Shown here: positions 26,823 to 36,266 of the stretch, piece after piece
How positions within the stretch are numbered: position 1 is the first letter of the stretch
Layout: every line of letters starts with the position of its first letter
Source of the DNA: Solibacillus sp. FSL K6-1523
GTDB taxonomy: Bacteria; Bacillota; Bacilli; Bacillales_A; Planococcaceae
Reading direction: 5' to 3'
DNA length: 64,000 nt
NCBI RefSeq assembly: GCF_038005225.1
Contig: NZ_JBBOSU010000001.1
Span: forward strand, 2,344,001 to 2,408,000
Notes under the pieces: generated by a model
Seen by the model: the letters and a program-made list of their open reading frames with translations, nothing else
Databases searched by the model: none
What the model was told of the DNA's origin: nothing
Position numbers and translations under genes: made by a program

Positions 26823-27100
26823 CTAAAATACCAATTTAAAAATACCGAAACGCTGTTCAATTAACGTTTCGGCATTTTCTATTTTCACAATTCTAAGCCC
26901 ATCCCCCTCATAATAATCCCAGTCACCGTCTAGTTTAACAACTCCTGTTTGGGCAAAGTCCCATGTACGAAGATCTAAAACACCTACCTTTGCTTTAGGC
27001 ATTTCTGCTAATGATTCCGGATTAACGAGTTGATAGAATACAAATATGAAAAATGGGATTAAAAAAATGGCAAATATTAAACTTTTCTGTTATTTCCCAT
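26823..27100 (-). pseudogene. N-terminal remnant of a 7TMR-DISM-type sensor protein
   Basis: From an ATG at 27100 after AGAGGGG, the frame reads a short basic tip, one membrane helix (LIFAIFLIPFFIFVFY) and the start of an extracytoplasmic domain (VGVLDLRTWDFAQTG, then VKLDGDWDYYEG). That is the usual N-terminus of 7TMR-DISM sensor kinases or diguanylate cyclases. One A is missing from an A run near 27086, shifting the frame, and the homology stops after about 70 residues, where a terminator hairpin begins. Everything after the N-terminal domain is gone. Confidence 0.6.
26843..26873. repeat. GCCGAAACG hairpin, copy 1
   Basis: CCGAAACG pairs with CGTTTCGG across a 13-base loop, with T-rich flanks. 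The same arms occur at 30101-30130 and 49031-49062. Here it closes the truncated sensor remnant on the minus strand. Confidence 0.7.
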
Positions 27101-27384
27101 AAATCCCCTCTGTTACATTTGATATTTGAGAAATTTGTGAGATGTATTCGATATTATTAAATAAATAAAATAAACATGGTATGCATAGTACTACACCATC
27201 ATACGGCAGTGTCATTTGAAAGACTATCCTGTTTACAAAAAATCAAGGAATAACCGTCCCTTTTATGTAACAAATTAGGTAACGAACAAAAGAACTCTTA
27301 AAAGTTACTTATATTTGTTTAATAGTTAGGTAAGATAGAATTACGAAATGGAGAGGTACTATTGTAATAATTAACCAATTATAA

Positions 27385-28457
27385 GAAAGAACAAATTATG
27401 TTGATGCAGATTATACATTAGAAGAGTTGAAAGTTATAAAGTATGTGCTTGATCAATCGACTATTGTCGCAATTACGGATAAAAATGGCACGATTACTTC
27501 GACGAACGCAGAAAGAATCCCATGGCAAATACGGTGTTCTATTCATGGATATTGATGATTTTAAAAAAATAAACGATAGCTTTGGGCATTCTGTTAGGGA
27601 TCTTTTTTTAATTGAATTTGCGAACCGCCTTCGTAGTTTAATTGTTAATGGCGTAAATATTTATCGTTTACACGGAGATGAATTTGTTATTATAATCGAT
27701 TATGAATATAATGTATATTTACTTGCACAATCTGTTATCGAACTGCTTAAAGAAGCATTTTTAATTGATGGTACTGAATTTTATGTGAATATTAGTATCG
27801 GCATTACAAGAGGTTGCATTTCAAATGGTTATTATTACGGAGACAGTAGGTTTTATTAAAAACTTAGTAGAGGATTTAGAATTGAAGTCTTCTGAAGTAG
27901 GTAAATTATTGCAAGTAATTACTTCCATTTCAAATCAAACGAAACTATTAGCACTCAATGCCTCTATAGAAGCCGCACGTGCTGGTGAACATGGGAAAGG
28001 CTTCTCGATCGTAGCCGAGGAAGTACGCAATTTAGCGATAGGTACTGAAAAATCAGCTGCTAAAATTCAATTAGTCATTGGCTCTATTCAAGCGCAAATT
28101 AAAGAAGTGGCGAATGAGATGGGTAGCGGCATGCAAGAAATTGATAAAGGTACGGAAAAAATACTCGTGAGTGAAAAGGCATTTGATTCCATCCATCAGG
28201 CAACAATCGAAGTTGAAAAAGAAATTGATGATGTCTCAGAAGCAACAACTATTTTACTAGAGCAAGCAAATTTAACCAATACTTTGATTGAGGAAATAAC
28301 ACAATCCATTCATCACTCTTTAGCAAATATAGAAGGTATTTCGGCGGCATCCGAACAGCAAAGTGCCACTACACAAGTACTAAGTGAAACGACTTTATCT
28401 TTAGATCAAGTTGCACATAAATTAGATCAATTAGTTATACAAGTCAATAAATCATAG
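27385..28457 (+). pseudogene. Mosaic remnant: PAS, GGDEF and chemoreceptor fragments
   Basis: Three signalling fragments lie head to tail. Bases 27385-27500 encode the start of a PAS domain (KYVLDQSTIVAITDKNGTI), almost the same as the PAS of the diguanylate cyclase at 28569. A shift of frame leads to most of a GGDEF domain (27480-27820: LFMDIDDFKKINDSFGH, YRLHGDEF) in which the first Gly of GGDEF is His, so activity is unlikely. From 27825 another frame gives the chemoreceptor hairpin ([23 protein letters not shown]) to a normal C-terminus at 28457. No complete start is visible. The last part might still be expressed. Confidence 0.65.
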
Positions 28458-28568
28458 TTGTATTGATTTAGATCTGGTTATGAGAATTAATTACTATAAA
28501 GAGGAATGATTTTTTTAAATTCATTCCTCTTTATTATTTATGCTTTCGGTGCGCATTATATCTTTCCT

Positions 28569-29918
28569 TCATTTCCTTCTAAAAAATGAATAACCATTTC
28601 GCCCATTCTCTTTAACAGAATAAAGTGCGAGATCCGCTTTATTTAATAGTTCATCTGCCGTTTCACCTGTGTGGGTAAAAACAGCAATGCCAATACTACA
28701 TGAAAGTTGATATTGAGATTTAATAAATGGTAATAATTTTTCAAAATTTGAATGGATTCGCTTTGCTAGCAGCTCTAGCTCTTCAATCGAAATGTCCGTT
28801 AACAACACTGCAAATTCATCTCCACCTAATCGAGCAACTAAATCCGTAGAGCGAGTGGAGTTATTCAGTCGCCGGGCCACTTCAATTAATACGAGATCCC
28901 CTACATCATGTCCCCATGAATCATTTATAAATTTAAAATAATCTAAATCTACAAACATGACAGCGAGCTTGGAAGAACAGCGATTCGCTTTTTCAACTTC
29001 TCCTTGAAGCTGTTTCATAAAAAGTCTGCGATTTGGTAAACCTGTCAAAGAATCGTGGTAAGCTAAATGGTAAATCATTTTCTCTGACTTTTTCCTCTCA
29101 CTTATGTCTCTCATGACGAAAACGAAGTCTTCAATATGCCCGTCCTTGTCTATAATTGGATTGATGCTTGTTTCGATATCCTTATACGTATTTCTATTCG
29201 TTTTAATTCGAAACTCTAACTGAGAAAATTCCTTTATTTTTTCAGCTACTAAAGCTAATTCCGTAAATAATATTTCTCGATCCTCTTCATGTACAAATTG
29301 CAATAGTTGTTTATCTGCCAGATCAAGCATACCGTAGCCTAATACTTTCCGATGAGAAGGAGAAATATATTGAAAGTACCCTGCTCTACTAACAATTGAA
29401 ATTAAATCCGATGAGTTTTCTGTAATCAAACGATATTTATCTTCATTTTTTCGCATTTCTTCCTCTATTTCTTTCCGAATCGTAATATCATTTCGGATTG
29501 ATACATATTGATACGGCTTTCCACGCTCATTTAAAAAAGGGATAATTGTCGTATCTACCCAGTAAAATGAACCATCACCAGCCCGATTTCGTATTTCTCC
29601 TCTCCAAATCTTTCCTGATCCAATTGTTGCCCAAACCTTTTTAAAAAATTCCTTTGGATGGTAGCCTGAATTCAAAATGCGATGGTCTTGTCCGATTAAA
29701 TCTTCCCTCTTATACTTCGATATTTCGCAAAATTTATCATTTACATAGAAGATTATTCCTCTTTGATTTGTAATTGCAACAATAGAGGATTGGTCCAGTG
29801 CATACTTCAAATCTTCTAATTCCTGTATCAACGCCTCTTTTGGCTTATTTAATTCATCCAATGGGCTCATTAAGTGTGATAGTGAAGTTACTTCGAATTG
29901 AATTGATTCTTTTGGCAT
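28569..29918 (-). CDS. PAS-PAS-GGDEF diguanylate cyclase
   Basis: Cytoplasmic enzyme of 449 residues, expected to make c-di-GMP from GTP. Two PAS domains with PAC motifs cover about 30-155 and 160-285; the GGDEF domain covers about 290-449 with an intact [11 protein letters not shown]. The RSTD five residues before GGDEF is the product-inhibition I-site (RxxD). No EAL domain and no membrane helix. A longer frame starts at 29993, but the ATG at 29918 has an AGGGGG site seven bases upstream. The first PAS closely resembles the PAS fragment of the mosaic remnant on the opposite strand, which implies a duplication in this neighbourhood. Confidence 0.9.
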   Translation of the reverse strand: MPKESIQFEVTSLSHLMSPLDELNKPKEALIQELEDLKYALDQSSIVAITNQRGIIFYVNDKFCEISKYKREDLIGQDHRILNSGYHPKEFFKKVWATIGSGKIWRGEIRNRAGDGSFYWVDTTIIPFLNERGKPYQYVSIRNDITIRKEIEEEMRKNEDKYRLITENSSDLISIVSRAGYFQYISPSHRKVLGYGMLDLADKQLLQFVHEEDREILFTELALVAEKIKEFSQLEFRIKTNRNTYKDIETSINPIIDKDGHIEDFVFVMRDISERKKSEKMIYHLAYHDSLTGLPNRRLFMKQLQGEVEKANRCSSKLAVMFVDLDYFKFINDSWGHDVGDLVLIEVARRLNNSTRSTDLVARLGGDEFAVLLTDISIEELELLAKRIHSNFEKLLPFIKSQYQLSCSIGIAVFTHTGETADELLNKADLALYSVKENGRNGYSFFRRK

Positions 29919-30100
29919 ATGATTTCCCCCTACTCTTGTGCAATAACCGCTAAAAGTTAGTAGTTTTATGAACTTCATTTGTATGGATTTCAATCTATTG
30001 GATTATACTAGCTACTATTTAAGAACCAGTATTATATAATTACTCATTACCGTTTTAGTAGTTAATTAAACCTAAATCATATATTAAAAACAATAAAAAT

Positions 30101-30130
30101 ACCGAAACGCTAATGAATAAACGTTTCGGC
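30101..30130. repeat. GCCGAAACG hairpin, copy 2 (terminator)
   Basis: ACCGAAACG pairs with CGTTTCGG(C) over an 11-base loop with A/T-rich flanks. It lies 37 bases beyond the DUF418 gene stop on the minus strand and has T-rich sequence after it, so it probably acts as that gene's terminator. Confidence 0.7.
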
Positions 30131-30166
30131 ATTTTGTATTTATTAACATTCTATTTCACTTTAAGT

Positions 30167-31312
30167 TCAATTTACTTTCCGTGGTTTTCTCAAATAAACA
30201 AACGACCTTAAAATCATTTCTACCGGTCCGATTGAAAAGCGTTTTAAATAGAGCTGACTGATCTTTAACTGAATCCCATAGATGATGATTGATAAAAGGA
30301 TTCCAACAAATACACCTAATTTCCCAAACAATCCGAATCCGTAACCATAAAAAATCGTCGTACAAATAATCGTTTGCATTAAATAGTTCGTGAGCGATAA
30401 TTTCCCGATTGGGGCAAAATAATGATTCATTTGCGTTTGATAGCGGTTAAATAGCCATGCAAATAAAGCAATATAACCAATCGCTAACACATACGTCCCT
30501 GCCGAATACATAAATAAGCTAAATGGCGTATCAAAAATAATGCTCCCTTTTAGTAATAACCCTACTGGTACAAGTAGCGCCACCTTCTTATATGATTGTA
30601 GCCCCTTTTCCAACTGTATAAACGCGTCCTTTTTCGCCATACCCATCCCAAACAATACGAATGGACCTACTGCAAGGAAGCTGACAATTAAAAAGGCAAT
30701 CCATATAATAAGTAGTGTGAAAACTAATCCAATGCCACCACCACCGATTATCTCACCCACTCGTTGCGTCAATATTTCTACATATGTACCTTCCTGATAA
30801 ATCATGATTTCCGCCGCGGTTAAAGGCTTCATGAGTTGTACAAAATTGCTGCCAAAGAAGGCACCCACTCCGAGAATAGCTGTTAAAATGATCCCCCACA
30901 CAAAATATGTTTTGACGCGACGCTTTAAGAAAAACAATAATAAAACGAACAGCGTTGAGCCATATGTTAATAACACATCGCCCTCCCATAAAAGTGTAAG
31001 ATGCAAAGCTCCTAAAATCGATAGTCCCACTGCCCGTCGAAATACAATATTTTTATACTTTAACTCGGCATTCTCACGTGATTCAATCATCTTTATCAAA
31101 ACATAACCAAACACAAAACCAAAAATCGGATAAACTGAACCTTCTATTACAATTTTCACAAAGTAATAACTTACTTTATTCAGCGCATTTGCCGATTCAA
31201 TAATTTCTGCGCCTGATGAACCAAATTGGAAATGAAGCATATTTGCTAACAAAATACCAATTAGTGCAAAACCCCTTAATGCGTCCATCAGATCCACACG
31301 TTCTACTTTCAA
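30167..31312 (-). CDS. DUF418 domain membrane protein (YeiB-like)
   Basis: About nine membrane helices in 381 residues. The N-terminus RVDLMDALRGFALIGILLANM is the family hallmark, and the C-terminal half is the DUF418 domain with the GKLSLTNYLMQT motif near 316-327. Related Bacillus proteins (YxaH, YrkO) have no proven function; resemblance to membrane acyltransferases suggests transfer of an acyl group at the surface. A longer ATG start at 31333 has no ribosome site; the TTG after GGTGG is more likely. It is monocistronic. Confidence 0.8.
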   Translation of the reverse strand: MKVERVDLMDALRGFALIGILLANMLHFQFGSSGAEIIESANALNKVSYYFVKIVIEGSVYPIFGFVFGYVLIKMIESRENAELKYKNIVFRRAVGLSILGALHLTLLWEGDVLLTYGSTLFVLLLFFLKRRVKTYFVWGIILTAILGVGAFFGSNFVQLMKPLTAAEIMIYQEGTYVEILTQRVGEIIGGGGIGLVFTLLIIWIAFLIVSFLAVGPFVLFGMGMAKKDAFIQLEKGLQSYKKVALLVPVGLLLKGSIIFDTPFSLFMYSAGTYVLAIGYIALFAWLFNRYQTQMNHYFAPIGKLSLTNYLMQTIICTTIFYGYGFGLFGKLGVFVGILLSIIIYGIQLKISQLYLKRFSIGPVEMILRSFVYLRKPRKVN

Positions 31313-31594
31313 ATTTCCACCCACTTTTTTCATAATTAATTATTATACGAATGTAGCAAAGAATAGTTTCATAATTATTGTAAATTGTGGAATTTAAAAC
31401 AGAAGTTTTTGTACTTCTAAATATTTTATGAGCAATTACTTATTAACAAGCGCACTTCATTTTTAAAAGGAAATTTGAAAATTTATGTTAAAATATATGC
31501 ATAGATTAGAAGGAAATCAACAATTAGAGGATTTGAGTAAATTGATAAACAAGAATATGGAGATTCGTTATTTATAGAAAGGGGTTTGTTAAAA

Positions 31595-31810
31595 TTGAAA
31601 GATTTTATTGGCACATTTTTTACCTGTATTGTTATTTGTTCAGTTTTTTCATTTTTCTTCCTAGATTTAATTTTAGGGAATATTTGGGTTCTCATTATTT
31701 TTAGTGCATTCTTTTTAGCCTTGCTAATCACAATTTTTCTAAATCAACAATATAAAATAGAAGATTTACAAAAGAAGGTGGAACAATTATTAAATAACAA
31801 GCAGGATTAA
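31595..31810 (+). CDS. Small membrane protein with coiled-coil tail, 71 residues
   Basis: Two tightly spaced hydrophobic helices (about 5-45) followed by a short heptad-like tail (KIEDLQKKVEQLLNNK). The start is a TTG; of two in-frame TTGs, the one ten bases after AAAGGGG is preferred. It lies 47 bases before another small membrane gene on the same strand, so the two may form an operon. Function unknown. Confidence 0.5.
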   Translation: MKDFIGTFFTCIVICSVFSFFFLDLILGNIWVLIIFSAFFLALLITIFLNQQYKIEDLQKKVEQLLNNKQD

Positions 31811-31857
31811 GTATTGTTAAAGATGTTTCCACCCATCCGTTAAAGGAAGTGTGATTT

Positions 31858-32103
31858 TTGGAAAAACTACTTGTTAAATCAAGCATTTATGGTTTTATAT
31901 GCTCGCTTGCTATTGGAATCTTATTTATAAATAAATCTGTTTCTGTAAGAAATTCACAGGGTATGTATTCGAGTTATGAAAAAGATTTATTTGACTATGT
32001 TCTAGAGATAGCAAGATTTTCGATCAAGGGAACAATTGCGTTCATTATATTGGCGCTACTGTATAATTTATACCGCAAGTATAAGTCGAAAGGTTTTAAC
32101 TGA
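31858..32103 (+). CDS. Small membrane protein with two helices, 81 residues
   Basis: Helices at about 8-25 and 54-72 with a basic C-terminus (YRKYKSKGFN). TTG start after AAAGGAAGTG. Probably co-transcribed with the preceding 71-residue gene and ended by the terminator at 32135-32178. Not recognised. Confidence 0.55.
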   Translation: MEKLLVKSSIYGFICSLAIGILFINKSVSVRNSQGMYSSYEKDLFDYVLEIARFSIKGTIAFIILALLYNLYRKYKSKGFN

Positions 32104-32134
32104 ACTCCCAACTTGTGGGAGCTTTCATTAAATA

Positions 32135-32178
32135 AGAACCGGACTTGCTTAATCTCATATATGCAAGTCCGGTTTCTT
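32135..32178. terminator. Bidirectional terminator
   Basis: AAGAACCGGACTTGC pairs with GCAAGTCCGGTTTCTT. It can serve the small membrane pair on the plus strand and the DUF4179 gene on the minus strand. Confidence 0.75.
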
Positions 32179-32218
32179 GTATTTTACATGCACTGAATGT
32201 AAATTATCCCCCCATCTC

Positions 32219-33481
32219 CTACTGAATTGGAATCATCACTTTTGCAGTTTCTTCCACCTGTATTTGTGGTAGCTGACGTGTATGGATATATGCTTTACCT
32301 ACATTATTTTGATATGTTAATTTATATTCATTTGGTGCAACTGCATGGATATAATCTGTCACAAGGCTCTCACCTTCTGTATTCCTAATATCGACAAAGC
32401 CCGGTGTGAAGTTATGGTCAAATGGAATATCACTTTCTACTGTTAATGTCATTGTTGACTCTATCCCATCATTTGCTATATTTGAAATAATAAGATAACC
32501 AGCTTCCCCTAAAGAGATCCGCTGTGGTAAATGTTTCGGTATCGGCTCTTTCATTTCAATCTGATTATTCAAATTTGGTATGAAATAATAAATCAGTTGA
32601 ATATTAGTCACATCATCTGCTAACGGATTTAGTAAATACTTATACACCAACCCATTTTCATCTCCGCTACCTGATGCATTAAGCACTGCTAGCGGATTAT
32701 TATTTTGGTCTACAAATGTAGGATGAATCGCTCTATTTTCGGAAAATAATTTATTATAATCTTCATTAAACCTGACTTCTACCATTGTCATTGTTGTAGA
32801 AGTCACTACACTTTCCATAGTAAATTCAATATCATCCACTATCCCCTTTTGACCAGCAGCAAGCTCCTTACTTTCATTATTCACCTTTTGAATTGGTGTT
32901 GTGAATTGCCAATCTCCTTTTGTATGATCAATTTGATGTATTTTAATTGTTAAGTCGAAAGCTTCAGGTAACGGCTCGGTTGCTTGGATTTCCCACAATC
33001 CACGAAATACCCCGTCCCCATCTAGTTCACGCAAACTTTCACTGTTATTTATTCTTTCTCCGTCCACTAAAATTGTTAATGGATACACATCACCATATTC
33101 TGGCATAGTAAAAATTATATTTAAACGGGCACCATCATAAACAACTTCTTCTATTGTAAAAGGGATGCCGCTACTTGTAACGGTTTCATTCAACACTACT
33201 TTATTATCATCTGAAAGTGCATCATACAGACCCGCATCATGCTCCTCAATGGAATACATAAAGCCAATTAGTGGGACATTCGCTAGCACCGTAGCAACTT
33301 TAGGGGAAATAAACCCTGAACATAAGATGAGTACACCACTCGCAAGTATCATTAACATCCCTTTTTTAATAGGGAATTTGCGCTTCTTTTGTTGCGAATG
33401 AATACCTTTTAAAATGGCATCATCAAGCTTGTCTAGCGGCACATCAATAGAATCCAATGATTTTTTAATATTGTTCTCCAT
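32219..33481 (-). CDS. DUF4179 membrane protein, probable anti-sigma factor
   Basis: 420 residues: a short cytoplasmic N-terminus (about 1-40), one membrane helix (about 42-62) and a large extracytoplasmic region of beta-rich DUF4179 and DUF5643-type domains. The gene overlaps the end of the ECF sigma gene by 17 bases, which strongly implies coupled expression. In such pairs the membrane protein usually holds the sigma factor inactive until an envelope signal arrives. The signal is unknown. Confidence 0.8.
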   Translation of the reverse strand: MENNIKKSLDSIDVPLDKLDDAILKGIHSQQKKRKFPIKKGMLMILASGVLILCSGFISPKVATVLANVPLIGFMYSIEEHDAGLYDALSDDNKVVLNETVTSSGIPFTIEEVVYDGARLNIIFTMPEYGDVYPLTILVDGERINNSESLRELDGDGVFRGLWEIQATEPLPEAFDLTIKIHQIDHTKGDWQFTTPIQKVNNESKELAAGQKGIVDDIEFTMESVVTSTTMTMVEVRFNEDYNKLFSENRAIHPTFVDQNNNPLAVLNASGSGDENGLVYKYLLNPLADDVTNIQLIYYFIPNLNNQIEMKEPIPKHLPQRISLGEAGYLIISNIANDGIESTMTLTVESDIPFDHNFTPGFVDIRNTEGESLVTDYIHAVAPNEYKLTYQNNVGKAYIHTRQLPQIQVEETAKVMIPIQ

Positions 33482-33995
33482 ACACTTTACCCCCTTTTGT
33501 AAAATGCTTCCTTAACTCATTTAACGCCCTATGCAAATTCGTTTTAACTGTACCTTCTGGGCATTCCAGTAACGATGCAATATCCTTCGTTTGCATATCT
33601 CGATAATATCTTAATAAAATAACTGTTTTATATTTCTCGTCTAACTGCTCAATCGCTTGCAATAAATCGATTTTTTCGTCAATAGAAAATGCTTCTCCCT
33701 GTTCGAAAAATTGCTCCTCCATGTAAATGACTTTTTGGCTTTTACGAAGTGTTTCAAGTGCGGTATTAATTAAGATCTTTAAGAGCCATGTCGAAAAATA
33801 TTGTTCATTTTTAACCGTCTGAATATTGTTTAACGCTTTCGTAATTGTTTCTTGTACGACATCAAGTGCATCCGTTTCATTTTTCATGTAAATATACGCC
33901 ATTTTGTAAAGCTTTACTTTTTCGTTTTGTATGAGTTGTAGAAATGCTTGATCATTCCCCTTTTTAGCCTTTGCTAATAAAGACATTGCGAACAC
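33465..33995 (-). CDS. ECF-type RNA polymerase sigma factor (SigV/SigW-like)
   Basis: About 176 residues with region 2 (MAYIYMKNETDALDVVQET) and region 4 (LDEKYKTVILLRYYRDMQTK and the helix EGTVKTNLHRAL). It would direct transcription of envelope-stress genes and is paired with the overlapping DUF4179 protein. Several starts are possible: GTG at 34004, GTG at 33995 (eight bases after AAGG) and ATG at 33986. An autoregulatory promoter with TGAAAC at -35 lies 30-60 bases upstream. Confidence 0.85.
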   Translation of the reverse strand: MFAMSLLAKAKKGNDQAFLQLIQNEKVKLYKMAYIYMKNETDALDVVQETITKALNNIQTVKNEQYFSTWLLKILINTALETLRKSQKVIYMEEQFFEQGEAFSIDEKIDLLQAIEQLDEKYKTVILLRYYRDMQTKDIASLLECPEGTVKTNLHRALNELRKHFTKGGKVYGEQY

Positions 33996-34025
33996 AGTTG
34001 TCACCTTCTTTTCTGTTATGTATAG

Positions 34026-34056
34026 GTTAGATGTTTGAACTGGGGAAAACGTTTCA
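34026..34056 (-). promoter_or_regulatory. Putative ECF autoregulatory promoter
   Basis: On the minus strand TGAAAC and CATCTAAC are separated by 17 bases, similar to the SigV/SigW class (TGAAAC and CGTCTAA). The position 30 bases upstream of the sigma gene fits autoregulation. Confidence 0.5.
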
Positions 34057-34059
34057 AAT

Positions 34060-34927
34060 ATTTATAATTTCAACTAGAAAAAGAAATGTACTTAAGGCTC
34101 CTCATTAAAATGTGTGCATGGCTATGTTGTAAGTCTTGCTATGGGAGACAGCAAATTCTTCAATAGATTTATCTGTTTATCTGCCGGAAATAGCCAAACA
34201 TTTGCGTAAACTATATATGTTGAACTTATGAAACCAGCATCCTATTTAAATGAAAATCTGACTAAGAATACGTCGTCTCCCATGGCAGCGACGCACTCGA
34301 TTGAGGGAGATTTTTTAGGACGGAAAACTTTATATAGAGCTGCCCTTCCTACATGCGCACACAGATGAGTCGTACAGATTTGTGCAAACATTGTCTGTGC
34401 GCCTCATGTGCTTAGCCAGCCTAAACTAGCAAATACTTTATTAGAAGTTTTATTGAAATATTTACATAATAAGGATAGAACCTCTTGTTTAACTTATACA
34501 GCCATTAACCAGTTAAAACTAGCCACTTTCCAAGCGTTACTAGCCAAACCACGTTTTACTCGCCAAATCTCTTCAGTAACTAGCCGATTTCTCTGCCCTT
34601 AATAAAGATTCCAATGTAATTCATTTCAAAAGAACGCACAAATTCAATTCAATTCAATAAAAGATTTTAGTGTTGTCTCGTTCTTAATTCATCATTTTCT
34701 TAGAAAAACAATTCCTTCTATTAAATAGTTCCACTCTCATATTTTTAGTAGGTTATTAGTGAATATACCAAAATTGATAAAATTTTCTACAATAACGTTC
34801 ACGAAATCTTTACAATTTTTTGGAAGATTTTCAATTGTATTTCCAAAATAAATAGAATAAGATAAGTTTCGAAAGGTGATTCATCGCCATTCAAGCAATA
34901 TCTAACATTGAAAAAGGGGTTGGAAAC
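34060..34927. other. Gene-poor spacer with a long hairpin
   Basis: No convincing gene. A long imperfect hairpin at 34351-34409 pairs GCGCACAcAGA with TCTGTGCGC, extended by ACAT/ATGT. Further on, ACTAGC-like words recur (near 34424, 34516, 34540 and 34580). A 64-codon frame at 34408-34602 lacks a ribosome site and is probably chance. The promoter of the alcohol dehydrogenase gene must lie at the right end. Confidence 0.35.
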
Positions 34928-36133
34928 ATGTCAGACGTTCTAAAGCAATTTGTCATGCCATCAGTAAACTTATTTGGAGCAGGTGCAATTCAAGAAGTTG
35001 GTAACAAACTAAACGATTTAGAAGTGAAAAAGACATTGATCGTAACAGATGAGGGCTTACACAAATTAGGTCTCTCACAACAAATTGCTAATATCATTAC
35101 AGCTGCTGGTATTGAAGTAGCAATTTTCCCGAAAGCAGAACCAAATCCAACAGACAAAAACGTTGAAGAAGGTATCGCGGTTTATGTTGCCGAGAACTGT
35201 GATTCAATCGTTTCGCTTGGAGGCGGCAGTGCACACGATGCAGCAAAAGGTATCGGTATTATTGCTTCGAATGGTGGGCGCATTCATGATTATGAAGGCG
35301 TAGATCAAACACAAAATCCATTAGTTCCGCTAATTGCCATCAATACAACTGCTGGTACAGCGAGCGAAATGACGCGCTTTACAATTATTACGGATACAGC
35401 GCGTAAAGTAAAAATGGCCATTGTCGACAAACATGTTACCCCTCTTGTGTCGATTAATGATCCTGAATTGATGGTTGGTTTACCACCAGCACTAACAGCA
35501 GCAACTGGCTTAGATGCATTAACACATGCAATCGAGGCATTTGTTTCAACGAATGCAACACCAATTACAGATGCTTGTGCTGAAAAAGTACTCCAAGTAA
35601 TTCCAGAATATTTACCGCGCGCCTATGCAAACGGTGCTGATTTAGAGGCACGTGAGCAAATGGTTTACGCACAATTTTTAGGAGGAATGGCGTTCAACAA
35701 CGCATCATTAGGGTATGTACATGCCATTGCCCATCAATTAGGTGGCTTCTATAACCTACCACATGGTGTATGTAACGCGATTTTATTACCACATGTTTGC
35801 CGTTTCAACATAACTGCACGCACAGAACGCTTTGCTAAAATTGCAGAATTATTAGGTGCAAACATTGACGGACTAAGCAAACGCGATGCTGCTGAAGAAG
35901 CGATTTTAGCAATTGAAGCGTTAGCACAAGACTTAAATATTCCAAGTGGCTTCCGCGAGCTTGGTGTTAAAGACGAAGACATCGAAATTTTAGCTAAAAA
36001 TGCGATGTTAGACGTTTGCGCTGCAACAAACCCACGCAAGGCGACTCTTGAAGATATTAAACAAATTATTACAAATGCAATGGGACCGGTTGCCGTGCCA
36101 GCTAACCAAAATGAAGCTGTAACTGTATCTTAA
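34928..36133 (+). CDS. Iron-containing alcohol dehydrogenase
   Basis: Group III Fe-dependent alcohol dehydrogenase of 401 residues, oxidising alcohols or reducing aldehydes with NAD(H). Motifs: the GGGSAHDAAKGI nucleotide loop at about 98-109, the TTAGTASEMTRF segment at about 138-149, and the metal ligands in GLDALTHAIEA and AIAHQLGGFYNLPHG. The start follows AAAGGGG. It is monocistronic and ends in a strong terminator. It resembles YiaY/EutG/AdhB-type enzymes; the physiological substrate is unknown. Confidence 0.92.
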   Translation: MSDVLKQFVMPSVNLFGAGAIQEVGNKLNDLEVKKTLIVTDEGLHKLGLSQQIANIITAAGIEVAIFPKAEPNPTDKNVEEGIAVYVAENCDSIVSLGGGSAHDAAKGIGIIASNGGRIHDYEGVDQTQNPLVPLIAINTTAGTASEMTRFTIITDTARKVKMAIVDKHVTPLVSINDPELMVGLPPALTAATGLDALTHAIEAFVSTNATPITDACAEKVLQVIPEYLPRAYANGADLEAREQMVYAQFLGGMAFNNASLGYVHAIAHQLGGFYNLPHGVCNAILLPHVCRFNITARTERFAKIAELLGANIDGLSKRDAAEEAILAIEALAQDLNIPSGFRELGVKDEDIEILAKNAMLDVCAATNPRKATLEDIKQIITNAMGPVAVPANQNEAVTVS

Positions 36134-36144
36134 TAATGTATATA

Positions 36145-36179
36145 TAAAAACCTTTGGATATTTTATCCAAAGGTTTTTT
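36145..36179 (+). terminator. Terminator of the alcohol dehydrogenase gene
   Basis: AAAACCTTTGGATA pairs with TATCCAAAGGTTTTTT over a four-base loop, beginning 12 bases after the stop. Confidence 0.85.
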
Positions 36180-36266
36180 GTGTGCGAGACATGTACAACA
36201 ATTCCATCGTGAAAGTCTATTACTAGTTTGACAATAGGAATTATTGATTGTACATCCCGTGCGATA

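Noticed and set aside
31483-31731. Minus-strand frame of 82 codons overlapping the small membrane gene at 31595
   Set aside because: Lys-rich low-complexity sequence with no ribosome site. The plus-strand gene has clear helices and a usable start.
34408-34602. 64-codon frame in the spacer before the alcohol dehydrogenase gene
   Set aside because: No ribosome site, no recognisable composition, and it is surrounded by non-coding sequence.
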